Position numbers and translations under genes: made by a program. The notes below the pieces were generated by a model. That model was not told where the DNA came from. It did not search any database and was given only the letters and a program-made list of their open reading frames with translations. Shown here one piece after another: positions 34,527-42,941 of a stretch of 62,591 nucleotides of DNA. Source of the DNA: Anaerolineae bacterium (GTDB lineage: Bacteria; Chloroflexota; Anaerolineae; Aggregatilineales; Phototrophicaceae); NCBI GenBank assembly GCA_023382675.1, contig JAHDWN010000036.1, positions 1-62,591 on the forward strand, written 5' to 3'. The first letter of the stretch is position 1, and each line of letters opens with the position of its first letter.

Positions 34527-35798
34527 CTAATCTGAAGCGGCGGTGAGACAGATCCTGGCAGCTTTCTCCGCGCAGTGCAGCAGGCTTTCGCCAGCGTCGA
34601 GCGCGACCACCGCCACGTCAGATTCATAGCCCGTGTTCGTGTCTGGCGTAGGCACATATCCAACGTAGTCATTGGCATAGCCCGCGACCATGACATGAGC
34701 AGGAGCCAGGCGCGCGGCGATGTCCAGGCCGTGCTTCACGAACATCTCGCCGGGAAAGCCGATGATGAGGGTCTGGCCGAGACGCAATACCTGGACTTCC
34801 GTCGCGATACTGAAGGGGCGTGCTTTCGCGCCCAGGGCGACACGCAGGCCTTCGATCTCGGACTCGGCCAGACGGCGTTCACCTGGCGTTTGGCTTGCCT
34901 GCAGCCGCTGCTCAGCGCGCTCCATGGCGCTGCGCAGGCTCACCTCGTCCGGAGCAGGCTTGAGCGGCAGGGCGATTCGTTTGAGTGCAGCCGCCAGCAT
35001 TTGATCTTCAGACGGGGTCACTGGTGCTGATAAAATCGCGCCTGATGCAATCCCTGCCAGCCTTTCGAGTTCAGACACCGTTGACTCGCTGCGGGTGAAG
35101 CGCGTGCTGATATCGCCCGATGCGCCCGTGAGCGGAAAGACGATACAATTCCACTTCTGGGCAATTTGAGCCGCGACAGTCCCTGCCAGGTCGCCAGAGT
35201 AGAGCAGGTTTTCTGCGTCGAGGACGGTGGGGTGACAGGCAAACGAATAGATCAGCGCTAGGGGCGCGCCGGACGCCGTTTGCACGCGTACAAAGGGAAT
35301 GCTGGTGTCGACTGGCCCCACGGGATCACGCCGATTAGAGGCGACGCCTATCGCCTGTGCTGTTCCGATCGCAAGGGTTACAGGCTGTTGTCTGGATATT
35401 GCCTGGTCGACCACGTCTCCAATCGTCTCGACCAGCAGATCCACGAGCTGGGGTGCGTATGTGACAAGAAATTCCTCTGCGCCATTCAGCACCGGGAACT
35501 GCATAGTCCCGCCCGGCGCGGCATGCGTATGTGTTGCCGTGACCATAACCGAGTCCGGCGCGATACCATATCGTTGCCGCAGCAGGTTGCGCACGCGATT
35601 TGTCAGCGGTGCATCAACCGACAATGTATCAATCGAAAGGAGAATCTGAGTTGGCGCGTCCGATGCCGATGTGACCAGCGCCCGGACGTACAACGGCCGG
35701 TGCGTGCCAACGGCTGGCTGTTGCCGGCGGATGTAACCCGCCATCGGTAGCCCAGGTGGCCAGGGTAAAGGGGACTGCGCTGCGCCTACCTGGAACAT
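34527..35798 (-). CDS. neutral/alkaline ceramidase-like hydrolase, copy 2
   Basis: A 423-residue protein. The ATG at 35798 has GGAAGAG six bases upstream; a frame start at 35840 would add 14 residues (MSAVQVDLDKEEFT) with weak support. Family motifs: FQVGAAQSPLPWPPG, RPLYVRALV, VTATHTHAAPGG (His90, His92), FACHPTVLDAENLLYSGD, FPLTGASGDIS, IIGFPGEMFVKHGL and AGYANDYVGYVPTPDTNTGYES. No signal peptide. It differs widely from copy 1 at 25878, so this is not a recent duplication. A cytosolic amidase role in the surrounding catabolic cluster is inferred. Confidence 0.83.
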   Translation of the reverse strand: MFQVGAAQSPLPWPPGLPMAGYIRRQQPAVGTHRPLYVRALVTSASDAPTQILLSIDTLSVDAPLTNRVRNLLRQRYGIAPDSVMVTATHTHAAPGGTMQFPVLNGAEEFLVTYAPQLVDLLVETIGDVVDQAISRQQPVTLAIGTAQAIGVASNRRDPVGPVDTSIPFVRVQTASGAPLALIYSFACHPTVLDAENLLYSGDLAGTVAAQIAQKWNCIVFPLTGASGDISTRFTRSESTVSELERLAGIASGAILSAPVTPSEDQMLAAALKRIALPLKPAPDEVSLRSAMERAEQRLQASQTPGERRLAESEIEGLRVALGAKARPFSIATEVQVLRLGQTLIIGFPGEMFVKHGLDIAARLAPAHVMVAGYANDYVGYVPTPDTNTGYESDVAVVALDAGESLLHCAEKAARICLTAASD

Positions 35799-35932
35799 AG
35801 TGAACTCTTCCTTGTCGAGATCAACTTGAACAGCACTCATTCAGGGGTGTCAGCCAGTTTCTGCCATCTCCCCATAGTGTGGCCAATTCGCGCGCGAAGC
35901 AGGGTTGATGCGCCTTGCAGCCTACAAACCAA

Positions 35933-36418
35933 TCACATTTCATCAGGCAAATATGAAGCGCTTCTCCGGTACACAAGGATAGTACGCTTGAATTCGATAA
36001 CAACCAGCCCATCCTGGTTGTAACCGCTTGTCCTGAAGGTGACAATTCCCATATGGGGTCGAGACTTGGACTCCCGCTTGCTCAAGACTTCACTTCGCGC
36101 ATGAATTGTGTCGCCTTCAAACACAGGATTGGGAAGTCGAATCTCATCCCACCCCAGATTGATGGCATTTCTTGAGATGTCATTGACCGATAGACCGGTT
36201 ACCAGGGCGAGAGTGAAGGTGGAATCGACAAGGATTCGCTTGAACTCAGTTTTCGCGGCGTAGACTCGGTCGAAGTGTATAGGATTCTGATTAAGCGTAA
36301 TCAGCGTAAACCAAACATTATCACTCTCTGTAATTGTTCTGCCGATGGAATGCTCATACATATCGCCTTCGTCGAAATCTTCGTAAAATCGACCTGGCCA
36401 GCTCGGTTTCACTGTCAT
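35933..36418 (-). CDS. MaoC-type hydratase (hot-dog fold)
   Basis: A 161-residue single hot-dog-domain protein. The ATG at 36418 follows GAAAGAG; a TTG at 36439 is possible but less likely. Key motif: ITESDNVWFTLITLNQNPIHFD. It aligns with the hydratase motif in which GDxNPIH is replaced by LNQNPIH, as in the Rv0216/mesaconyl- and itaconyl-CoA hydratase-like subgroup. Then come STFTLALVTGLSVND and the EVLSKRESKSRPHMGIV strand. It may hydrate a short enoyl-CoA or enoyl acid arising from the ArgH-like lyase. It is separated from that gene by about 490 bases containing a hairpin. Confidence 0.85.
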   Translation of the reverse strand: MTVKPSWPGRFYEDFDEGDMYEHSIGRTITESDNVWFTLITLNQNPIHFDRVYAAKTEFKRILVDSTFTLALVTGLSVNDISRNAINLGWDEIRLPNPVFEGDTIHARSEVLSKRESKSRPHMGIVTFRTSGYNQDGLVVIEFKRTILVYRRSASYLPDEM

Positions 36419-36825
36419 GCTTCGCTCTTTCTTGCGCAATGCCCAGAAAGCTATGAAATGCGGTTATGTTATCTAGAAATCTCCTACTGAAAAAGCACGT
36501 TTCCCGGAAAATTCGGGCGCATGTCCCGGACTCTGTTCATCGATTCACTGATTGAGTAGGAGTGGGTAACGACCATTTCGAAGTCGTTTGAGCAAGACAG
36601 AAACCTTGGCAGCAGTTGGCATATGTGGATCGCTACAAACGGAATCAAACACAATCCTACATACGTCGCTGAATTCTGCGCGAACAGCTACTCTGGATGG
36701 TTCAACGCGTGAATGATTTCATTCGCAACGACGATTTTTCTGTAATCTATTCTACTCGCAGCCAATTCATCAGTAATGCCACCGTTTCTGAGATTGAGGA
36801 AAAGAGAAAATGTGGTCAATATGAC
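36419..36825. other. intergenic stretch, upstream region of the MaoC gene
   Basis: No supported gene. An open plus-strand frame (36697-36921) has no similarity and runs into the ArgH-like gene antisense. The promoter for the MaoC-ceramidase-like-aminotransferase unit is expected here, since a hairpin separates it from the upstream operon. Confidence 0.4.
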
Positions 36826-36850
36826 AAGCCCGGTGTATTGCAGCGGGCTT
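36826..36850. terminator. hairpin downstream of the ArgH-like gene
   Basis: AAGCCCG and CGGGCTT form a 7-base stem around an 11-base loop, 63 bases behind the lyase stop on the minus strand. The flanking A/T bases let it work in either direction, but no long T-run follows. Likely terminator of the CUT1 operon. Confidence 0.5.
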
Positions 36851-36912
36851 TGTGTTTGGCGGAATTGCCCGTGAAGATGAGACCAAACGCTTCAAGATTG
36901 GTTCTCGATACT

Positions 36913-38400
36913 TCACGTTAGTATCTTACGAACCTCATCCGATAGCAGCGCATTCGCCTGGTCTAGCTGCCACAGGGCAGTCTGTAGCCATTGGTCATCA
37001 GCAGCCAGTTGTTTTGACTGCTGATCCAACACAGCCTGGGTCGCGGTGGGAGCAGCGCCACCCAATCCGGCGCGGGCTTGAACGAAAGCGAGGGGGTCAA
37101 GCGCCCGGCGAAGCAACTCGTCGGACACTTGAATGCGTGTGCCCAGGACTTGATTAGATATATCTGCCAGCAATTCGCTGTTGAGTTCCGACGGCTCAAG
37201 ATGATGGCTGAGGGCATGGTTGACCATCCCGGATACCAGGCTGTGCGCCTGTCGGAAGGAGAGGTTGGCCTGGCGCACGAGCGTATCTGCAAGCTCGGTG
37301 ACTGTCGTGAAACCGGCGCTCGCACGTTCTCGCAAATGCTCGACGTTGACTTCTATGGTCTGGATCACGGCGGCATATAGTTCGAGGATTTCCATGCTCG
37401 TTTCCAGCCCGCCAAAAAGCATCGGGAAGATTTCATCCTCGATGTCCTGCGTGTCACCAAACGGGATGCTGTGGCACTGCACGACAATCCCCTGCGCATA
37501 GGCCAACATCCGGCTTGTTCTGGCGCGCAAATGCTCCAAGACGACGGGGTTGCGCTTTTGCGGCATGATCGAACTGATCTGGATGAAGCTATCATCAATA
37601 TGAATAGCTTTGCTTTCCTGCGTGGCCCAGAAGAGCATATCATGCGTGAAGCGTGAGAGGTTGATCGCCAGGCTGGTCAAAGCAGAGGCGGCGTCCGTCA
37701 AGTTGTCAGAGGCCGCAATGCTGTCATAGGTGCTGCTCATAGTGCTGTCAAATCCAAGCAGCCTGGCACTCAATTCCCGGTCGATGGGGAAGCCTGTGCC
37801 CGTAAATGCTGCCGCGCCCAGGGGACTCTGGTTATTGGTTCGATACGCAAAATGAAAACGGGTCATGTCACGCTCAAGCGAGGAGAGGATGCCCGCGATG
37901 TAATGCGCCATCGTCGTCGGTTGGGCGGGCTGCGTGTGCGTATAACCTGGCATGAAGGTTTCCAGGTGCGCGCGGCCAAAGTCCAACAATGCTGTACGTA
38001 GAGCGATCAGTTTCTGCATGGAATTCAGGAGATGAGGGCGGAGCGCTAACCGGGTCAAAGCGTAGCCCAGGTCGTTTCGACTGCGCGCAAGCTGTAGATT
38101 TCCACCGTAGGCTGGGCCAGCGATGTCTATCAACTGGCGCTCAATCGCAAAGAAGAGATCCTCAACGCCGGATCGGTAGGATAAACCTTCGAGTCCATTC
38201 GACTCGACTTGCTCCAGCGCCGACAAAATTGCCCTGGCGTTTTCCAGCGTAATGATGCCGCTGGTGTAGAGCATCACGGCATGAGCACGATTCGCTGCCA
38301 GCATGGGCGCATAGTAGTGGATTTCCGCGTCGCGGTAAAACGGCTGTAAAACGTACTTCTCATAGAGCGGGTGCGGAAAGGCTCCGTCGCGATCTGCCAT
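36913..38400 (-). CDS. argininosuccinate-lyase-family lyase in a catabolic operon
   Basis: A 495-residue member of the fumarase/aspartase superfamily. Typical blocks are GGNLQLARSRNDL (the S-R-N-D anion site), GYTHTQPAQPTTMAHY, SPLGAAAFTGTGFPIDRE and the signature SSIMPQKRNP, where KKNP/KNP is usual. Its ArgH-like length and motifs suggest cleavage of a C-N bond with release of fumarate or an unsaturated acid. It follows a sugar-type importer by 3 bases and has no arginine genes around, so a role in degrading an N-substituted amino acid (as EDDS lyase does) is more likely than arginine synthesis. Confidence 0.85.
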   Translation of the reverse strand: MADRDGAFPHPLYEKYVLQPFYRDAEIHYYAPMLAANRAHAVMLYTSGIITLENARAILSALEQVESNGLEGLSYRSGVEDLFFAIERQLIDIAGPAYGGNLQLARSRNDLGYALTRLALRPHLLNSMQKLIALRTALLDFGRAHLETFMPGYTHTQPAQPTTMAHYIAGILSSLERDMTRFHFAYRTNNQSPLGAAAFTGTGFPIDRELSARLLGFDSTMSSTYDSIAASDNLTDAASALTSLAINLSRFTHDMLFWATQESKAIHIDDSFIQISSIMPQKRNPVVLEHLRARTSRMLAYAQGIVVQCHSIPFGDTQDIEDEIFPMLFGGLETSMEILELYAAVIQTIEVNVEHLRERASAGFTTVTELADTLVRQANLSFRQAHSLVSGMVNHALSHHLEPSELNSELLADISNQVLGTRIQVSDELLRRALDPLAFVQARAGLGGAAPTATQAVLDQQSKQLAADDQWLQTALWQLDQANALLSDEVRKILT

Positions 38401-38403
38401 GGC

Positions 38404-39300
38404 CTAACCCTTCAAGCCGGTCAGGGCAACACCCTCAATGATGTAACGCTGAAAGATGATCACGATGATGAGGAGCGGAACGACGGATAAGGTTGCCCCT
38501 GTCATGATCAAATTCCAGTCGGACGCGGCTTCTGTTGAGAAGAACTGGATGCCAACGGGCAGCGTCATCATTTCAGATCGTGTTGTGACGATCAGCGGCC
38601 AGATGAAGGCATTCCAGTTGCCCAGGAAGTTAAAGATGCACAGCGCGCCAATGGCCGGAAGACTCAATGGAACGGCGATGCGCCAGAAAAGGCCGAACTC
38701 ACTGACGCCATCGATGCGTCCGGCGTCAAGCAGCTCATCGGGCACGCCCTGCATGAACTGACGCATCAGGAAAATGCCGGTAGCGGTAATCATCCCTGGA
38801 AAGGCAATTCCCCAGTATGTGTCAACCCATGTTCCACCCGTAATCGGATTGGACGACATGATGAACCACGGAATAATCAGCATCTCCGTAGGCACCATGA
38901 GTGAACTCAAGAAGATGATGAAGATGATGCGTTTGCCGGGAAAGTCATACTTGGCAAACACGTACCCGGACAGCGTATCGAAAAAGGCGACACTGACTGT
39001 GCTCATAATCGCCACCACCAGTGAGTTTGCATACCAGCGCGGCAATTCGGTATCCAGGATAACCTCAGTGTAATTTGCGCCCGTTGCTTCAACCGGGAAG
39101 AAATTGGGTCGCGTGATCTCCGTCTTGGGTTTGAATGAAGTCGATATCATCCATAAGAACGGAATGACCATCGTAATGCCGACAAGGGTCAGAAAGGCAT
39201 ATGAGAGCAGTCTGTTCGTCTTGCCGCGCTGCGCTGCACGGCCCGCACGTCCAGGTCTTTCGAATAGAGATGTCCGCTGAGTTTGCTGGAAGGTATCCAT
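38404..39300 (-). CDS. carbohydrate ABC transporter permease, MalG type (CUT1)
   Basis: Inner-membrane permease of 298 residues. It has a first helix LLSYAFLTLVGITMVIPFLWMISTSFKP, the EAA loop DELLDAGRIDGVSEFGLFWRIAVPLSLP and the standard tail FQRYIIEGVALTGLKG. It is placed between the MalF-type partner (17 bases upstream) and the ArgH-like lyase (3 bases downstream), which ties the lyase to the imported compound. Confidence 0.93.
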   Translation of the reverse strand: MDTFQQTQRTSLFERPGRAGRAAQRGKTNRLLSYAFLTLVGITMVIPFLWMISTSFKPKTEITRPNFFPVEATGANYTEVILDTELPRWYANSLVVAIMSTVSVAFFDTLSGYVFAKYDFPGKRIIFIIFLSSLMVPTEMLIIPWFIMSSNPITGGTWVDTYWGIAFPGMITATGIFLMRQFMQGVPDELLDAGRIDGVSEFGLFWRIAVPLSLPAIGALCIFNFLGNWNAFIWPLIVTTRSEMMTLPVGIQFFSTEAASDWNLIMTGATLSVVPLLIIVIIFQRYIIEGVALTGLKG

Positions 39301-39316
39301 AATCTCTTTTCCTGAA

Positions 39317-40222
39317 CTACTGGATGTTTCGGCTTGTAAAGCGCAATTGAATGATGGTTATCCCCAGAATGATCGCGAACAGCGTCACCGTCAGGGCCGA
39401 AGCATAACCCATATTGAAGCTCTGGAAAGCCTCGCGATACACACGCAAAACAACCGTCGTCGTGGAGTTTAGCGGTCCGCCGTCGCCCTGGGCGGTCATG
39501 GCGAGCACTGGGGCAAACATGCGCAGAAAAGCGATGGTCTGTAAAACAATCAAAAAGACCAGAGTGGGATTCAATAACGGAAGGGTGATGTGGCGGAACG
39601 ATTGCCAGCGGGTGGCGCCGTCGACTTGCGCGGCATCGTAAAAGATCTGCGGGATTTGTTTGAGGCCTGCCAGGAAGATGATGACGGCATAGCCTAATCC
39701 CTGCCAGATGACGACCGCCAGAATGGATGGCAGCGCTTGCTGTGGTCTGCTCAGAAACGGCTGCTGAGGCAGTGAAAACGCCTGCAATATGACATTGAAG
39801 AAACCGAACTGTGGTTGGTACAGCATCCGAAAGACCCAGGCGACCGCGATGGTTGAAGTCACGAAAGGCAAGAAGAACACCAACCGGTAGAAGGTGCTCA
39901 AGAAGCGGATCTCGTTCAACATCAGGGCAACCGCCAGTGCGAGAAGCAACTGGATGGGGACACCCAGAACCACGTAGGCCGCGGTGTTCAGGAAGGCGGC
40001 GCGGGTTGGCGAACGCAGATTGTTGAACTCAGCAACAAGTTTTTGAAAGTTCTCCAGCCCGACATACTTGTGTTCTATAGCGAGTGGATTGTAATCGTGG
40101 AGGCTCATCTGGAACGCGAAGATCGTTGGGTAGATTCGGATGTAGGCAAAGAACAGAATCGGAATCGCGAGAAAGATGTATGCCCAAAGAATCTTACGTC
40201 TAGCCAGGGTAAGGCGCATCAT
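39317..40222 (-). CDS. carbohydrate ABC transporter permease, MalF type (CUT1)
   Basis: Inner-membrane permease of 301 residues. The start is MMRLTLARRKILW, with two adjacent ATG codons. Hydrophobic segments begin AYIFLAIPILFFAYIRIYP. The EAA loop is PQIFYDAAQVDGATRWQSFRHITLPLLNP, and FVTSTIAVAWVFRMLYQPQFGFFN is the typical MalF/LacF pattern. It follows the binding-protein gene across a 109-base gap that carries a long perfect hairpin. Confidence 0.93.
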   Translation of the reverse strand: MMRLTLARRKILWAYIFLAIPILFFAYIRIYPTIFAFQMSLHDYNPLAIEHKYVGLENFQKLVAEFNNLRSPTRAAFLNTAAYVVLGVPIQLLLALAVALMLNEIRFLSTFYRLVFFLPFVTSTIAVAWVFRMLYQPQFGFFNVILQAFSLPQQPFLSRPQQALPSILAVVIWQGLGYAVIIFLAGLKQIPQIFYDAAQVDGATRWQSFRHITLPLLNPTLVFLIVLQTIAFLRMFAPVLAMTAQGDGGPLNSTTTVVLRVYREAFQSFNMGYASALTVTLFAIILGITIIQLRFTSRNIQ

Positions 40223-40274
40223 GAATCATCTCCTGCCAACCACAAACACGTATTGCTGCCATGTCGGAAAATAA

Positions 40275-40312
40275 GATGACTACGTCAGACCTGAAAGCCT
40301 GACGTAGTCATC
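40275..40312 (-). promoter_or_regulatory. 14-base perfect stem-loop between binding-protein and permease genes
   Basis: GATGACTACGTCAG and CTGACGTAGTCATC pair perfectly around a 10-base loop, 19 bases behind the binding-protein stop. On the minus strand TTATTTT follows, so this one may act as a leaky intrinsic terminator limiting permease expression. Confidence 0.82.
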
Positions 40313-40331
40313 GGAAGTGTAATTACAGCGG

Positions 40332-41633
40332 TTACGAGCCGCGGGCAGCCCAGAAGTCGTCGAGCAGGGCTTGCTCGGTTGCTGCGGCTTCATTCAAGGC
40401 TTCGCAGGCGTCCATGCCACCCAGACGCACCTGGTCATAGGCATCGATGAGAACCTGGCGCTGAACCGTTTCATCGACGAAGAACGTCGCGTGGGCGTAT
40501 TCCAACCCTGCGGCGAACGGGCCTAGGATCGGGTCTTCCAGCATCGCAGGATCGCTAGCGGCCTCGAGCTGCGCGGGCAGTTCGCCCACTTCGTTCACCC
40601 ACAATGTGCCTGCCTCTGCCGTCGTGATGAACTGGAGGAAGCGGACAGCGGCTTCCATACGGGCCGGATCCGCGGCGGCGCGGCGCGTAATGCCATGCGT
40701 CCAGTAGGAGCCAAAGGTCGAACGTTCGCCATTTGGCCCGACAGGCAGCTCAGCAACGCCGTAGTTCATGTCCGGGTTATTGTTGGCGATAGTGCCCAGC
40801 CGGAAGGAACCATCAATGTGCATGGCTTCATTGCCGTTCACGAAGGCTTCGGTAACGTCGGTGAAGAGATCATTGCTGCCGGTCTTGTGCTCGATTTCGA
40901 AAGACAACAGATATTTGAAGGCTTCGCAACCCTCAGGGCTGTTGTACATCACCGTGCGCCCATCTTCAGAGTAGGGAACGCCGCCAAACTGGCGCACCAG
41001 AACTTCGCGGAACCAGTGATGATCTTGCGCCGACATGCCGATGGCAAAGCCTTCGCTGGTGATATTGAGGATATCTGTGCCGTTGCCATCGTAGACCGTG
41101 GCTTGCTTGGCCATTGCCACCAGGTCATCGAGGGTCGCGGGCGGTGTATCGGGATCTAGGCCAGCCGCTTCAAAGAGATCCTTATTCCAGAACATTGCCA
41201 GCGAACGAACAGCAGTCGGAATGGCCCAGTAACTACCTTCGAACTTTGATTCGGCCACCATGGGCGAGAAATAACTCTCGATCCATTCGGCGGGAAAGTC
41301 TGCTTCTGGCAGCGGGACGAGATAGCCAGCATCAACAAAAGCGGGAATCCAGCCGTAAAAGAGGGTGACAACATCCGGGCCGACACCGGCGGGTGCTGAG
41401 GCGGCGATTTCGTCACGGAAGTTGTCGTAGGCAATCTGGCTGTTGTGAACAACGTGGATGTCAGGATTCGCCGCCTCAAACTGCTCGATCAGCATGTTCA
41501 TTGCCGTTTCGCGCGGCTCGAAGAAGTATTGCCAATATTCGATTTCGACCACGTCCTGCGCCGCGGCGGCGAAACCCGCCGAAAGAATTGTCAGCAGAGC
41601 GAGAATCATGAGTGAAAACTTGAAATTCTTCAT
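40332..41633 (-). CDS. carbohydrate ABC transporter substrate-binding protein (family 1)
   Basis: Secreted binding protein of 433 residues. The signal MKNFKFSLMILALLTILSAGFAAAAQ has an AAAQ end and no lipobox. The mature part opens VVEIEYWQYFFEPRE, then has EAANPDIHVVHNSQIAYDNF, GVGPDVVTLFYGWIPAFVDAGYLVPLPEADFP, AMFWNKDLFEAAGLDPDTPPATLDDLVAMAKQ and NEAMHIDGSFRL. These are family 1 (UgpB/MalE-like) features. It lies 85 bases behind the amidohydrolase gene. Confidence 0.9.
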   Translation of the reverse strand: MKNFKFSLMILALLTILSAGFAAAAQDVVEIEYWQYFFEPRETAMNMLIEQFEAANPDIHVVHNSQIAYDNFRDEIAASAPAGVGPDVVTLFYGWIPAFVDAGYLVPLPEADFPAEWIESYFSPMVAESKFEGSYWAIPTAVRSLAMFWNKDLFEAAGLDPDTPPATLDDLVAMAKQATVYDGNGTDILNITSEGFAIGMSAQDHHWFREVLVRQFGGVPYSEDGRTVMYNSPEGCEAFKYLLSFEIEHKTGSNDLFTDVTEAFVNGNEAMHIDGSFRLGTIANNNPDMNYGVAELPVGPNGERSTFGSYWTHGITRRAAADPARMEAAVRFLQFITTAEAGTLWVNEVGELPAQLEAASDPAMLEDPILGPFAAGLEYAHATFFVDETVQRQVLIDAYDQVRLGGMDACEALNEAAATEQALLDDFWAARGS

Positions 41634-41718
41634 CTCTTGTTACCCCTGTTTGAGATAATGAACCGCATGAGATCAAATTCCAGCATTGGAGTCGGGTTCC
41701 GCCAAAAAAACCTCCTTC

Positions 41719-42696
41719 CTAGTCTTGCCTGGTTTGGCTGCTTTCCAGATCTATCTTGAATAGGCGTGCAGCGTTCCCTGCAAATATGAGTTTGAGCTGC
41801 TCGTCAGTCAAACCAAGCTCACGGCAATCTCGAATCTGGTCATCCAGATAGCGCACGGCGAAACCGCGCGGGAAATAGCTTGAATCCGTCCCGAAAATGA
41901 TGCGTTCAGCCCCAATCGTTTCGACGTATTTGCGGAATAGCTTCTTGGTTGTCCAATCGCCATCGACCCACCTTACCCACTGATTTGAACCACAGGTATC
42001 GATACTGACATTCGCACAGGCCCAGCATAGCTGTAGAGTCTCGCGAATCCACGCACAGCCAAAGTGCGGAACCACAAAATTGACATCGGGAAAGTCTTTG
42101 GCGACATTGTGGAGTTTCAGGGGATTGATGTTTTCATGCCAGGCGATACCACCGCCGCCGCCTTGAATACCGAAGTGAATGAGAACAGGGATGTCCAATT
42201 CCGCGCACATTTCCCAAACAGGATATGCGGCTTCATCTTCGATTGGACGGTCGAGCATCGGGGCCAGCAGCTTGTATCCCTTCAGACCAAGCTCTGTCAC
42301 CGCACGCTTAAGTTCAGCGGCGGCGTTCACTCCGAACGGGTAATGATGGGCGAAACCGATGAACCTGTCGGGATACCGGGCGACAATTTTGGCAAGATTG
42401 TCATTTCCCCCGCCAGTGACGAACCCGACCGCGCTGAGGCCATATTTATCCACTTCTGCGGCCCAGCGATCTGCCTGGGTTTCATCATCGGGTGGATTTG
42501 CTTCTGGCGGGTCAAAGCCCCAGGTCAGCTGCCACTGCTTACTGTAGGCCATCGCCTGCTTGCGCGCAAGCTCCGCGCGGCGCTGTCCACGTCGTTCGGC
42601 ATACTGCTGACGAATATCGGTGCCCATGTCGGCAAACCAGGGCAAGTTGGTAGGAAAATGAGTGTGAAAGTCAATAATCTCAAGACCCAAGTACAT
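41719..42696 (-). CDS. amidohydrolase-2 family metal-dependent hydrolase
   Basis: A 325-residue TIM-barrel protein. The metal HxH appears in IDFHTHFP. VLIHFG, FVVPHFGCAW (metal His) and FGTDSSYFPRGF (metal Asp) follow, and the end NAARLFKID is typical of the ACMSD/isoorotate-decarboxylase-like amidohydrolases. RBS AGGAGC precedes the ATG. It heads the minus-strand cluster of the second CUT1 importer, paralleling the amidohydrolase at 31738 beside the first, although the two are distant in sequence. Confidence 0.87.
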   Translation of the reverse strand: MYLGLEIIDFHTHFPTNLPWFADMGTDIRQQYAERRGQRRAELARKQAMAYSKQWQLTWGFDPPEANPPDDETQADRWAAEVDKYGLSAVGFVTGGGNDNLAKIVARYPDRFIGFAHHYPFGVNAAAELKRAVTELGLKGYKLLAPMLDRPIEDEAAYPVWEMCAELDIPVLIHFGIQGGGGGIAWHENINPLKLHNVAKDFPDVNFVVPHFGCAWIRETLQLCWACANVSIDTCGSNQWVRWVDGDWTTKKLFRKYVETIGAERIIFGTDSSYFPRGFAVRYLDDQIRDCRELGLTDEQLKLIFAGNAARLFKIDLESSQTRQD

Positions 42697-42941
42697 TATT
42701 GCTCCTGGTGTGGTTTATACGAGGTTACGCATTGATTGTATCCAAATTTAGGTTTCGCCCCAAAAATCCTGACCGCCGGGTAGATGGCAGGTCAGCCGAC
42801 CGGGTTACACGCAGGAGCATGGTGGGGCAGTCTGGTGAGCGATGCGTATACTGGGATGACAGCCGCACCAAGAATTCGACGTACCGGTTTCATGATGTTA
42901 CAGTTTGCGCCCTAAAAAGTATGTCCGGCTAGTAGATCGTA
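42697..42941. promoter_or_regulatory. divergent region between amidohydrolase and histidine kinase genes
   Basis: Promoters for both directions are expected. On the minus strand TTGGAT and TATAAA occur about 20 bases apart before the amidohydrolase. No repeated operator stands out. Confidence 0.35.

Noticed and set aside
35941..36418. MaoC protein suspected to be inactive because GD is replaced by LN before the NPIH motif
   Set aside because: The LN/MN-xNPxH form is typical of the Rv0216/mesaconyl-CoA-hydratase-like subgroup, so it is not evidence of decay.
36697..36921. 74-codon plus-strand frame
   Set aside because: No similarity, contains the terminator-like hairpin, and runs antisense into the lyase gene.
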